64,000 nt of DNA from Simiduia aestuariiviva (GTDB lineage: Bacteria; Pseudomonadota; Gammaproteobacteria; Pseudomonadales; Cellvibrionaceae), in NCBI RefSeq assembly GCF_014192475.1, contig NZ_JACHXZ010000001.1, positions 1 to 64,000 on the forward strand. Direction: 5' to 3'. How positions within the stretch are numbered: the first letter of the stretch is position 1; each line of letters begins with the position of its first letter. The translations under genes and the position numbers were made by a program. The notes beneath the pieces are model-generated. The model saw only the letters and a list, made by a program, of their open reading frames with translations. It ran no database searches and was not told the origin of the DNA. Below, piece after piece: positions 43,662 to 52,887 of this stretch.

Positions 43662-45827
43662 ATGACAGCCACCAGCGTGCAACTTATCAAACACGACAAC
43701 GGTATCCATCACTTTGTGCTCGATCGGCCCGAGGCCCGCGCCAATCTTATGGACCAACAATTTACCAATGATTTCGCCGCGGCCACCGAATTACTACTCG
43801 CCAGTGATTGGCGCGGACTGGTTATTCGCTCTGCCAAAGACACATTTTTTGCCGGCGGCGATTTAACCGCACTCAGTCAGGTAAACGATGACAACGCGCC
43901 CGCCTTTTTTGAGATGGTTGAAACCTTAAAGCGCTGCATGCGCCGTTTGGAAACCGCCGGCAAACCGGTGGTGGCCGCCATCAATGGCGCAGCCTTGGGC
44001 GGCGGCTGGGAAATGTGCCTGTTCGCCCACCACCGCGTGGCACTCAATCGCCCCCACGTGAAAATGGGTTTGCCCGAAGTGACCTTAGGGCTGCTGCCCG
44101 GCGCGGGCGGCGTCACCCGCACCGTGCGCCTTTTGGGATTGCAAACGGCGCTGCCACTGCTCACTGAAGGCAAGCAACTCAGCCCCGAGCGCGCCCTAAA
44201 AGCGGGATTAATCCACGAGCTGGCAGACGACCAAACCGGCCTGATCGCGCGCGCAGAAGCCTGGGCCGCCACCCATCCCGAGGTGAGTCAGCCCTGGGAC
44301 GAAAAGGGCTACAAAATTCCGGGCGGCACGCCGTCGCAGCCTGCAGTCGCGCGCACACTGCCCATAGTGCCCGCCATGGTGCGCGCCAAAACCCACGGCT
44401 GTTTGCCCGCGCCGGAAAAAATTCTGGCCTGCGCCGTTGAGGGCGCGCAAGTGGATTTTGACACCGCCACGCGCATTGAATCGCGCTACATTGTCGAGTT
44501 GGCACGCGGGCAAGTGTGTAAGAATTTAATCAACACCTTTTGGTTTCAGCTGAACGACATCAAAGCCGGTAAAAGCCGTCCGCCGCAGGAACAAAGCACT
44601 GCCCTAGGCAAGGTGGCGGTACTCGGTGCGGGCATGATGGGCGCTGGCATCGCCTATCAATGCGCCACCAACGGCATCGAGGTGGTGTTAAAGGATATCG
44701 ACAAACACACGGCCAACAAGGGCAAAGAGCACGCGCGCGCGCTATTGCAAAAACGCATCGAGCGGGGCGCCCTCAGTGAAGCCGAGGCGGAATCCATCTT
44801 GGCGCGCATTCACGCCACCGACATTCCCGACGATCTCGCAAACTGCGAACTCGTCATTGAAGCGGTGTTCGAAAACCGGGAGCTCAAAGAAAACGTAACC
44901 CGCGAAGCACAAACCCACCTACCTGACACCGCCATCATCGCCAGCAACACCTCCACGTTACCCATCACCGGGCTGGCGCGGGCCGCCGAGCACGCCGACC
45001 GATTTATTGGCCTGCACTTTTTCTCACCGGTAGAAAAAATGCCCTTGGTGGAAATTATTCGGGGCGCCCAAACCAGCGACGCCACCCTCGCGCAGGCCTA
45101 TGATTTTGTGCAGCAGATACGCAAAACCCCCATTGTGGTAAACGACAGCCGCGGCTTTTTTACCTCGCGCGTATTTGGCACCTTCACCCACGAGGGCATG
45201 GCCATGTTGGCCGAGGGCATACACCCGGCACTCATCGAGAACGCTGCCTTTCTCGCCGGTTTTCCGGTGGGACCACTGGCCGTGGTGGATGAGGTGAGCT
45301 TAACGCTACTCGATAAAGTGCGCCGGCAAACCCAGGCGGATTTGCGCGCTGAAGGGCAAGACTACCCCCATCATTCAGGCGAGGCGGTGCTCGATCGCAT
45401 GCTGGAATTAAATCGCCACGGCAAGGCTGCGGGCCAAGGTTTCTATCAATACCCCGCCAAGGGGCAAAAGCATCTATGGCCGGAGCTGGTGACCCACTTC
45501 GATGTGCAGCCGGAAAAAATAACACTGCAAAACGCCAAGGATCGACTGCTCTACATCATGGCACTGGAGACCTTGCGCTGTTACCAAGCCGGTGTCATCA
45601 ACACGGTGCGCGATGCCAATATCGGATCGATTTTTGGCATCGGGTTTCCAGCGTGGACCGGCGGCGCCCTGCAATTTGTCAATCAAACGGGTCTGCAAGA
45701 ATTTTTGGCGCGCGCCGAGAGCCTCGCCGAAACCTACGGCGAGCGATTCACACCGCCCGAGATATTGATAAACGCCGCGCGCGACAACACCCCTTTCTCA
45801 GACAGCGGAGCCAGCGATGATCGCTAG
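43662..45827 (+). CDS. 3-hydroxyacyl-CoA dehydrogenase / enoyl-CoA hydratase (FadJ-like)
   Basis: 721 aa. Residues 1-270 are a crotonase domain: FFAGGDLTALSQV and INGAALGGGWEMCLFAHHRV (oxyanion hole). From about 318 a Rossmann fold begins (VAVLGAGMMGAGIAYQCATN), then NTSTLPITGLA and HFFSPVEKMPLVEII of the dehydrogenase, and a C-terminal helical domain (GRVFGT-like SRVFGTFTHEGMAML). Carries out hydration and NAD-linked oxidation in beta-oxidation. TAGGAGAC precedes the ATG. Overlaps the next gene by 11 bases. Confidence 0.95.
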   Translation: MTATSVQLIKHDNGIHHFVLDRPEARANLMDQQFTNDFAAATELLLASDWRGLVIRSAKDTFFAGGDLTALSQVNDDNAPAFFEMVETLKRCMRRLETAGKPVVAAINGAALGGGWEMCLFAHHRVALNRPHVKMGLPEVTLGLLPGAGGVTRTVRLLGLQTALPLLTEGKQLSPERALKAGLIHELADDQTGLIARAEAWAATHPEVSQPWDEKGYKIPGGTPSQPAVARTLPIVPAMVRAKTHGCLPAPEKILACAVEGAQVDFDTATRIESRYIVELARGQVCKNLINTFWFQLNDIKAGKSRPPQEQSTALGKVAVLGAGMMGAGIAYQCATNGIEVVLKDIDKHTANKGKEHARALLQKRIERGALSEAEAESILARIHATDIPDDLANCELVIEAVFENRELKENVTREAQTHLPDTAIIASNTSTLPITGLARAAEHADRFIGLHFFSPVEKMPLVEIIRGAQTSDATLAQAYDFVQQIRKTPIVVNDSRGFFTSRVFGTFTHEGMAMLAEGIHPALIENAAFLAGFPVGPLAVVDEVSLTLLDKVRRQTQADLRAEGQDYPHHSGEAVLDRMLELNRHGKAAGQGFYQYPAKGQKHLWPELVTHFDVQPEKITLQNAKDRLLYIMALETLRCYQAGVINTVRDANIGSIFGIGFPAWTGGALQFVNQTGLQEFLARAESLAETYGERFTPPEILINAARDNTPFSDSGASDDR

Positions 45828-46962
45828 AACAATTTACCAACCCGAGCACGAACAGTTTAGAGACAGCGTGGCGAAATTTTTAGAAGCCGAAGCGGTACCC
45901 TTTCACAGCGAGTGGGAAAAGCAGGGCAGCGTCGATCGCGATTTGTGGCGCAAAGCCGGCGCGCAAGGATTTTTAGGGGCCACCATCCCCGAAGCCGACG
46001 GCGGTTTAGGTGTTGATTTTCGCTATAACGCCATCATCGACGAAGAAATTTCGCGCTTGGGTCTGTCGGGCATTGGCTGGGGTCTGCACTCCGACATCGC
46101 CGTGCCCTACCTATATAAATACGGCAGCGCCGATCTGAAAAAAAAATACCTACCCGGCTGCATGAGTGGTGACATCATCACGGCCATCGCCATGACTGAA
46201 CCGGGCACCGGCTCGGATTTACAAGCGGTAAAAACCACCGCCGTGCGGCAGGGCGATCACTACCTGCTCAACGGCGCCAAGACATTTATCACCAACGGCC
46301 AGCTGGCCGATCTCGTCATTGTGGTCGCCAAAACCGATCCCAGCGCCGGTGCTAGCGGCATCAGTTTGCTCTTGGTGGAAGCCAACAGCCCGGGCTTTAG
46401 CAAAGGCCAAAACTTAGAAAAAGTTGGCATGAAAGCGCAGGATACGTCTGAGTTATTTTTTCAAGACGTCAAAGTACCCAAAGAAAATCTATTGGGCTCA
46501 GAAGGGCAGGGGTTTGTCTACCTCATGCAGGAGTTGCCGCAGGAGCGGTTGTCGGTGGCCATAGGCGGCATCAGCTCGGCCGAAGCCGTGTTGGCGCACA
46601 CCGTGAATTACGTACAAGATCGCAAGGCATTTGGCAAAGCCGTGGCCAGCTTCCAGAATACGCAATTTGTCTTGGCACAACTCAGCGCAGAGATCACGGC
46701 CATGCGGGTGTTTATCGATAAATGTTTAGAACTTCACATCAAGGGTGAACTCGATGTACCCACCGCCGCCAAAGCCAAGCTACTGGCCACCGATCTGCAA
46801 TGTAAGGTGGCCGACGAGTGCCTGCAGCTGCACGGCGGTTATGGCTACATGTGGGAATATCCTGTGGCGCGCGCCTGGGCCGATGCGCGCGTGCAAAAAA
46901 TATACGCGGGAACCAATGAAATTATGAAATTGATCATCGCCAGAGATCTGCTCGGAAAATAA
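45817..46962 (+). CDS. Acyl-CoA dehydrogenase
   Basis: 381 aa, usual length. FAD-dependent first step of beta-oxidation. Signatures: AMTEPGTGSDLQAVKTTA (substrate/FAD loop), FITNGQLADLVIVVAKTD, GSEGQGFVYLMQELPQERL, LHGGYGYMWEYPVARAWADA and IYAGTNEIMKLIIARDLLGK at the C-terminus with the catalytic Glu in the expected region. Start ATG at 45817 lies inside the end of the FadJ-like gene, a four-enzyme-step operon for fatty acid breakdown. Confidence 0.95.
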   Translation: MIARTIYQPEHEQFRDSVAKFLEAEAVPFHSEWEKQGSVDRDLWRKAGAQGFLGATIPEADGGLGVDFRYNAIIDEEISRLGLSGIGWGLHSDIAVPYLYKYGSADLKKKYLPGCMSGDIITAIAMTEPGTGSDLQAVKTTAVRQGDHYLLNGAKTFITNGQLADLVIVVAKTDPSAGASGISLLLVEANSPGFSKGQNLEKVGMKAQDTSELFFQDVKVPKENLLGSEGQGFVYLMQELPQERLSVAIGGISSAEAVLAHTVNYVQDRKAFGKAVASFQNTQFVLAQLSAEITAMRVFIDKCLELHIKGELDVPTAAKAKLLATDLQCKVADECLQLHGGYGYMWEYPVARAWADARVQKIYAGTNEIMKLIIARDLLGK

Positions 46963-46984
46963 AAAGCGGGCCACTGGCCCGCTC
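46960..46984 (-). terminator. Terminator of the DUF4382 gene
   Basis: GCGGGCCA C TGGCCCGC, with T-run when read on -. It overlaps the stop of the convergent acyl-CoA dehydrogenase gene. Confidence 0.85.
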
Positions 46985-47011
46985 AAGTTCTCAGCATGCA
47001 CTTCGGAAAAT

Positions 47012-47911
47012 TTATAAACTCACTTGCGTGGCTGCACCCGCTGTAATGGCGACATTGGCAGTGGCGCCAAATAGCAGCTCATCGACCGCCTGTGGATCAT
47101 CCACTAAACCGTCACAGGTGAAGGCCAGGGTATAATCGCCCGCCGCTAAAAAGCCCACGGTGAACACAAAGTTATTGCTCGCATCATCATAAGTGACCGT
47201 CGCGGAGGTAATTGGGTCGGTCTCGGCACCCTGAATATCCACCGGTGTCACATCGGCAGCGGCATAGACATAGACCACGTTACCGGTGTCGTTATTATCG
47301 CCGTTGTTGGTGCACGCCACATCTTCAATGAGCGCGCGATCCACTGTGCCCACCGCAGTACCCACTTCTAGGTTATCAACCATGCGCAATGTGGGTCGCA
47401 ACTTGTAGTCGCCTGTGCCCTCTTGATGTACCGATTTGCGCAGGTCAAACTCCAGCGTAAAATCGCTCACGCCGCCCGCCGCCAGAGTGAATCCGCGATT
47501 CAATTTCAGGCCCGATTGGGCCGCGCTGGGAATCTCCAGCGGATACTGAGCCCCGTCAATTTCGATGTAGGACGCGGCCGCATCGATACCCAAGCGCACC
47601 CAGTTATAGTTGCCGGGCGTGAGCGATAAATTGCGCACCAAGGGCGCACTCACTTCGCCTTGATAGTCCAACAAATTAATGGTGGCAGTCTCCGCCAATG
47701 TCACCACCTGGCTGGCGCCAGAGGCGGGCTTTATTTCCAATTCATTGAACGCGATGACCACGGCATCTGCGGCATCAACGGGGCCATCGACAATCGATAA
47801 ATTCAGCGTTGCCATGGGCTCAGGGTCGCTGGAGGAGGAGCCCCCACACGCGCTTAACACACTCGAAACCGCGATAATTGTTATAAAAAAAGTATTGTTT
47901 ATGAACTGCAT
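47012..47911 (-). CDS. DUF4382 lipoprotein
   Basis: 299 aa from the ATG at 47911. TFFITIIAVSSVLSACGGSS is a lipoprotein signal and LSACGG the lipobox. The mature part starts ATLNLSIVDGPVDAADAVVI and AFNELEIKPA, diagnostic of DUF4382, and has LTPGNYNWVRLGIDAAASYI in the middle. The C-terminal 100 residues form an extra beta-sandwich with a Cys pair. Surface or periplasmic protein of unknown role. Confidence 0.9.
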   Translation of the reverse strand: MQFINNTFFITIIAVSSVLSACGGSSSSDPEPMATLNLSIVDGPVDAADAVVIAFNELEIKPASGASQVVTLAETATINLLDYQGEVSAPLVRNLSLTPGNYNWVRLGIDAAASYIEIDGAQYPLEIPSAAQSGLKLNRGFTLAAGGVSDFTLEFDLRKSVHQEGTGDYKLRPTLRMVDNLEVGTAVGTVDRALIEDVACTNNGDNNDTGNVVYVYAAADVTPVDIQGAETDPITSATVTYDDASNNFVFTVGFLAAGDYTLAFTCDGLVDDPQAVDELLFGATANVAITAGAATQVSL

Positions 47912-48582
47912 AAAATCACCTAACACCTAAATTAACTGCCGTTTAACATGGCACAGTATGCCGAAAACACACCCTTAAAATCTGTGCGCTCGCGCCCAAA
48001 ACCTGTCGATTGAAGGAAATCCAAAATCATCAAAAAATTGACGCTGATTCCATGTGCGCGAACGTAAAGTCCTTGCAAATTCGGGGGCCAATTGCCGCGC
48101 CAGACGGCTCAGATTTTACGGAGCCGGCAATCCAGTATGTATGTGCTAAACTTAAGTCGTTGTGTGGAGTGAGTGCCGATAGTTTTAGCCCTTCGATCGG
48201 CACCGCCCACACTTTTTAAACCACGGCTATAGCTGGCTACTCTGGTAGTTTGCGATGGCAATCGGCACTGCATTTTTGTCGACCTTAGCATTCATGTTGT
48301 CGCCAAGGGCTTAGCACAAAAATCGTAATGAAGCCGCAACAGTAGGATTCCGGGACGCACACATGCCCACCACTGGCAACAACGAATTTGATCTAAGCCT
48401 ATTGAAAAACATTTCAGCCTCCCACAGGGCCTTGCTGCCGCTCACAACCTCATCAATGCTTCTGGCACGGCCAATTAAACGGCGACCCATCCTGCACACG
48501 TGCACCAGCGTCCGCCAAGCAAAACACATCGCTAAATCATTAACGGCGTCACAGGGTCAGTTTACCCAAAGGAAAGTACACC
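47912..48582. other. Intergenic region, nothing firm
   Basis: 671 bp with no credible gene. An inverted repeat TGCCGAT / ATCGGCA lies at 48174-48202. Two short open frames (69 and 77 codons) lack signals of translation. Confidence 0.5.
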
Positions 48583-48912
48583 ATGTCTTACAGTGAAGCA
48601 CTGGTAGAGCGCGTGCGAAGCCATTTACACCACCATGACAGCTACCAAGAAAAAAAGATGTTTGGCGGACTGGCCATTATGTTGAACGGCAACATGTGCT
48701 GTGGAGTGGTGGGCGAGGAGTTGATGGCGCGCGTAGGTCCCGAGCGTTATGAAGCCTGCCTGAAAGTTCCCTACGTGCGGCAAATGGACTTCACCGGCAA
48801 GCCCCTGCGCGGCATGGTCTATATCGCCGCCGCCGGCGTAGACTCAGAAAAACAGCTCGCCGCCTGGGTTGAACTGAGCGAAACGTTTGCGCTCAGTCTC
48901 GACCCAAAGTAG
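48583..48912 (+). CDS. TfoX/Sxy N-terminal domain protein
   Basis: 109 aa, only the N-terminal domain of TfoX. EKKMFGGLAIMLNGNMCCGV followed by VGEELMARVGPERYEACLKV is the family motif. GGAAAG precedes the ATG. Full-length TfoX regulates competence with CRP; single-domain relatives of this size are widespread and of unknown function. No signal peptide. Confidence 0.9.
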   Translation: MSYSEALVERVRSHLHHHDSYQEKKMFGGLAIMLNGNMCCGVVGEELMARVGPERYEACLKVPYVRQMDFTGKPLRGMVYIAAAGVDSEKQLAAWVELSETFALSLDPK

Positions 48913-48961
48913 TGCGCCAACGCCACCCAATTTTGACCAAAAAAATATTTTTCACAGCCTC

Positions 48962-48989
48962 TTGCGCGCCGCAAAATTGAGCATATATT
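48962..48989 (+). promoter_or_regulatory. Candidate promoter of the 42-aa gene
   Basis: TTGCGC at 48962 and TATATT at 48984, 16 bp apart, upstream of the gene at 49086. Confidence 0.45.
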
Positions 48990-49085
48990 AAAGGGGCCAA
49001 CAACACGTTGGTAACCCGCGAGCGCTAGCGCAGGCATCGATTCCCGACACCCTCACTAGCCCGCCAGCCTTTCTAGGAGATTGAA

Positions 49086-49214
49086 ATGGCTAAAACCCCG
49101 AATGGCAACAAAGCGGCTCCCTCTGCTACTTCCAAAGTGCCAACTAAACCCGCAAACACCACCGGCAAGGTGGCCACACCTGCCAAGAGCGCACCGGGTA
49201 AAAAGGGCAAATAA
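49086..49214 (+). CDS. 42-aa basic Lys/Ala/Pro/Thr-rich protein
   Basis: Not a long frame, but well supported. The ATG at 49086 has a perfect AGGAG seven bases upstream, a candidate promoter lies about 100 bases before it, and a strong intrinsic terminator follows 30 bases after the stop. The sequence begins MAKTPNGNKAAPSATSKVPT and ends APGKKGK; it is about 20 percent Lys and lacks hydrophobic residues, so it is probably unstructured. The composition resembles histone H1-like or AlgP-type tails, which could bind DNA or RNA. Function unknown. Confidence 0.65.
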   Translation: MAKTPNGNKAAPSATSKVPTKPANTTGKVATPAKSAPGKKGK

Positions 49215-49243
49215 AGCCGATTGAAATTGTCTGAAGTGAGCGC

Positions 49244-49277
49244 GTGGCGATGCAGTTGCATCGCCACTTTTTTATTT
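49244..49277 (+). terminator. Terminator of the 42-aa gene
   Basis: GTGGCGATGCA GT TGCATCGCCAC followed by six T residues. Eleven base pairs, near the 3' end of the convergent diguanylate cyclase gene. Confidence 0.95.
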
Positions 49278-49279
49278 AT

Positions 49280-50983
49280 TCAACTTTCTTCTACAGCGCG
49301 GCGACTGGCCTCTGGTACCGCGTACACCTGCACCTGATTCCGCCCTTCCGTTTTGGCAAGATACAACGCAGAATCCGCCGCCTCAAACAGCGCCCCACGC
49401 GCCATTAACTGATCGCCATCGCAACAGGCTACACCCAAACTCGCCGTAATGGGCAATTGCATGGGTGACTCTGTTTCTACCAATACCCGCAAACGCTCCG
49501 CCAAAATTTGAGCCTGCTGTAAGTCGGTATTGGGCAACAGCACGGCAAATTCTTCGCCGCCGTAGCGGCTCGCAAAACTGGGCCGACGCACATTTTTGCG
49601 CAGCAAGCGCCCGATGGTGGCGATCACTTCATCGCCCACGGCGTGTCCATGCTCATCATTGATACGCTTGAAATGATCGATGTCTAGCACTACCAGTGAC
49701 AGGGGAGCACCGGTCTGTTGAACCTGCTCGATTTCTTTCGGAAGGCGCTCGTCGAAATGGCGGCGATTAGCAAGGCCAGTCAGCGCATCAGAATAACCTA
49801 ACTTTTGCATTTCATTTACGCGCGCGGCCAGTGCCAGCGACAACAAAACCATCTCTAACAGCGAGCCCATTTGAAAACTGTTTTGGGTAAAGAAGTTGTG
49901 CGGTAGAAAGCCAAACTGCTTAAACATGTATATCAACACCGACACCATGAAAAACAGCCAGGCCGCCATAAAGTAGCGCGCCGGAACCGAACCTCTCAAG
50001 CAACATAGGAAACCCAGCACTACGATCACGCTGCACACAAACACAGTTTGAAGCGAGTAGGCCAACACCAACAATTGATAGGAGAGAAATGGCGTCACCA
50101 GTAACAGCGCCGCGCTAACCGCCTGGAGCACCACTGCCACGCGATCGGTCTTGGGCGCAAGCCGCACGGTGCCGTTGACCTCTCGGGAAAACTGCAGCCC
50201 AAATAGCAGAGAGATGCCCAACAGCATTAGCAAACTTTGATTGGCCAACCACGGGCTACCGGGCCAAATATATTGAAAGGCCAAACCGTTGTGCACCGAC
50301 ATGTAGAGCCCATAGCTCACCACATACACCATGTAGTACACATAGACGCGGTCTTTAACCGCCAAAAATAAAATCAGGTTGTAAATCACTAAGACCAGGA
50401 AGCCGCCGTAGTAAGCGCCAAACAACAATTGCTCACCGGCCGCGCGGCTCAAGGCGGGGCCGGGGGCGGCCACGCTTAAGCCGATATTAATGGGGCCGTC
50501 AGATTTAAACCGAAAGTAAACCGTTTGCCGTTCGTGGGGCGGAACCTGTAACGGAAACACGAAATCCCTAACCCCCACCGGGCGACTCGAAAACTGGCGC
50601 CGATCACCCGTGGCCTGATTGCGCCACACACCGTTGGCATCCTTAAACCAAAAGTCCAGATAGTCGATGAGCGGGTAATCTTGCCGAATGAACAAATCGG
50701 CTGCGCTACCTTGGGTATTTTCAAAGGTCAGTGCCACCCAATAGGCCGACGAGGAAAAACCAAAATTTGCCGCGGGCTGCGCCCAGCGGCGAAACTCGGG
50801 GGCCTTGCCACTCACGATCTCTTTCAACGTAAGTTCAGCCGATGGATCCTCGAGCAACGTCATGTGCGGAACCAAGGAGAGATTTGGCATATTGGCCTGC
50901 ACTTTTACCGCGTGCTCGTCGGCGAAACTGCTGCACCCCACACACAGCAAAACCACCATGCACCACACCCGAAAATCCGCCAT
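49280..50983 (-). CDS. Diguanylate cyclase with 7TMR-DISM sensor
   Basis: 567 aa. N-terminal signal segment, then a 7TMR-DISMED2-like extracellular domain (VALTFENTQGSAADLFIRQD), seven membrane spans (about 185-380, 7TMR-DISM_7TM), and a C-terminal GGDEF domain. The active-site motif is SRYGGEEFAVLLPN, catalytically competent. LTGLANRRHFDE starts the domain. The usual inhibitory RxxD motif is absent: the position five residues before GGEEF reads RRPS. It should make c-di-GMP in response to an external ligand. Transcribed alone. Confidence 0.92.
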   Translation of the reverse strand: MADFRVWCMVVLLCVGCSSFADEHAVKVQANMPNLSLVPHMTLLEDPSAELTLKEIVSGKAPEFRRWAQPAANFGFSSSAYWVALTFENTQGSAADLFIRQDYPLIDYLDFWFKDANGVWRNQATGDRRQFSSRPVGVRDFVFPLQVPPHERQTVYFRFKSDGPINIGLSVAAPGPALSRAAGEQLLFGAYYGGFLVLVIYNLILFLAVKDRVYVYYMVYVVSYGLYMSVHNGLAFQYIWPGSPWLANQSLLMLLGISLLFGLQFSREVNGTVRLAPKTDRVAVVLQAVSAALLLVTPFLSYQLLVLAYSLQTVFVCSVIVVLGFLCCLRGSVPARYFMAAWLFFMVSVLIYMFKQFGFLPHNFFTQNSFQMGSLLEMVLLSLALAARVNEMQKLGYSDALTGLANRRHFDERLPKEIEQVQQTGAPLSLVVLDIDHFKRINDEHGHAVGDEVIATIGRLLRKNVRRPSFASRYGGEEFAVLLPNTDLQQAQILAERLRVLVETESPMQLPITASLGVACCDGDQLMARGALFEAADSALYLAKTEGRNQVQVYAVPEASRRAVEES

Positions 50984-51201
50984 AACATTTACTCACTTGT
51001 TATTGTTGCTGGTTTGCCTTCGCAAATGTCGCCCAAATCATTTGATAGCAAAGGTGACAAACCCGCGTTTTAGCTATTGTGCCAAGTTACTCTCGCCAGT
51101 GAAACCAGCGCGCTCAGACATTACTTCGAGTGAAACACGCAATCACTCGCCAAATATGGTAAAAAACGCGCTGGATAAAAAACACAATAAGGACTTCTTC
51201 C

Positions 51202-52848
51202 GTGACGACACCTTCTTGGGGATCACTCGGCCTGTGCGCGGCCGTGGCGACCGCTGGGCTCACCGCCTGTGACCAAACACCCACCAGCCAACACCATTCA
51301 ACGCCCAGTGGCCTAGTGTTGCTGGATCAAAATTGGGACGACGCCACTCGCAACAAGGCGTGGTTTACGTCCTTCGGTTCGCGGGTCATGCCCCAGAGTT
51401 GGTTCCTCGCACTCGAGCAACCCAATGCGCGCACTGCGTTTAACAACCCAGCCTATCTAGAGTCCTTCGGCTTTGCGGTGCCGGGCGCCAGCGCAACCAA
51501 TCCCGACAACCTGCCCATTGGACTCACCGTCAGCAAGCCACGGGACGGCCACGCGTGGTTGGGCCTTGGCTGTTCAGGTTGCCACTCGGGGCAAGTATTT
51601 TATGGCGACCAACGCATTCACATCGACGGCGGCGCCGCGCTACTCGACTTCCAAGCCTTTGAGCAGGCCGCCATCGACGCGCTCACTAGCACCCTTGAGG
51701 ACGCCGAAAAATTTGCGCGCTTTAGCGACAAAATTCAGCCCTCCAAACCCGATGCACTGCGCGCGGCAATGCGCGAATGGGTTGCCAGCCTCACCGAGCG
51801 CCAACACACCAATCGCACCGACAGCCACTACGGCTACGGTCGGCTCGATGCGTTCGGCCAAATTTTTAACGCGGTGGCGGTAGAGTTTTTAGGCATTCCC
51901 GACAATCGTCGCGAACCCAATGCGCCCGTGAGCTACCCCGTGCTCTGGGATGCCTCGCACCTCGATCTGGTGCAGTGGAACGCCTCGGCGCCCAACGCCG
52001 GCCCCGGCCCACTGATTCAAAATGCCACCACGGCGCTGGCCGTGTTTGGTCACTTGAATATTCACGATAATGACTTCGGCCTTGGCTACAAATCCACCGT
52101 TGAAATCGACAACCTCGGTGCCATACAAGACCAATGGTATCAATTGACTTCACCCCAGTGGCCCGAAGCCATTCTGGGTTCACTCGATCAGCAACTGATT
52201 GCACAGGGTGCCGATATCTATCAGCGCGAGTGCGTGCAGTGCCACGAGCTCTCCAACCGCAATGACCCCAAGCGCATATTAAAGAGCACCCCCGTCGACG
52301 TGGCCAGCATCGGCACCGACCCCACCATGGCGCACAATTTCACGGGCGCTCACGCCAAGTCCGGCGCATTCGCCGGCAAGAAAATTCTGTTCGCTGCCGG
52401 CCCCGTCATTGGAGAAACCGCGCCCACAATCCAGCTGGTGGCCCACGCGGCCGTCGGTGCACTGCTCGACCACCCACTCGCAGCGACTTGGCAGGCGGCG
52501 CTCAGCATGCACCAAGTCGACAAGGCCCCACTCAGCACCGATCCGCATTATTACAAGGCGCGCCCCCTGTCGGGCATCTGGTCTTCCGCGCCCTATTTAC
52601 ACAACGGCTCGGTACCCACGCTGGACGCCATGCTCACCCAACCCGCGCAGCGCCCCACAGAATTTTTCGTGGGCAAAGTGGAATTCGATCCCACGGCAGT
52701 GGGCCTCAGCAACAACCTTCTCGATGAATCGCAAGCGCACCGGTTTGAAACCCGCCTGCTTGGCAATAGTAATGCCGGCCACACCTATGGCGTGCAACTC
52801 AGTACCGACGCCAAGCGCGCGCTCATCGAATATTTAAAAACACTGTAA
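51202..52848 (+). CDS. Di-heme cytochrome c lipoprotein (peroxidase/RoxA-like superfamily)
   Basis: 548 aa, starting with the GTG at 51202 with AAGGA upstream. Lipoprotein signal ending GLTAC (Cys about residue 23). Two heme sites: CSGCH (about 124-128) and CVQCH (about 344-348). HIDGGAALLDFQAFEQ after the first heme and PLSGIWSSAPYLHNGSVPTL near the C-terminus are motifs of the di-heme cytochrome c peroxidase superfamily that also includes the rubber oxygenase RoxA. Paralogous to the next gene, whose corresponding segments are recognisably similar. First gene of a three-gene operon. Confidence 0.85.
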   Translation: MTTPSWGSLGLCAAVATAGLTACDQTPTSQHHSTPSGLVLLDQNWDDATRNKAWFTSFGSRVMPQSWFLALEQPNARTAFNNPAYLESFGFAVPGASATNPDNLPIGLTVSKPRDGHAWLGLGCSGCHSGQVFYGDQRIHIDGGAALLDFQAFEQAAIDALTSTLEDAEKFARFSDKIQPSKPDALRAAMREWVASLTERQHTNRTDSHYGYGRLDAFGQIFNAVAVEFLGIPDNRREPNAPVSYPVLWDASHLDLVQWNASAPNAGPGPLIQNATTALAVFGHLNIHDNDFGLGYKSTVEIDNLGAIQDQWYQLTSPQWPEAILGSLDQQLIAQGADIYQRECVQCHELSNRNDPKRILKSTPVDVASIGTDPTMAHNFTGAHAKSGAFAGKKILFAAGPVIGETAPTIQLVAHAAVGALLDHPLAATWQAALSMHQVDKAPLSTDPHYYKARPLSGIWSSAPYLHNGSVPTLDAMLTQPAQRPTEFFVGKVEFDPTAVGLSNNLLDESQAHRFETRLLGNSNAGHTYGVQLSTDAKRALIEYLKTL

Positions 52849-52887
52849 GCCACGCTGGCTCCCAACATTCAGATAAGGATAAAAAGC

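Noticed and set aside
42887-43699. 270-codon frame on -
   Set aside because: Antisense to the thiolase, which has all catalytic motifs. Ser/Arg-rich composition typical of a shadow.
48010-48596. Frames of 69 and 77 codons before TfoX
   Set aside because: No ribosome binding site; the second overlaps the TfoX start. Composition does not look coding.
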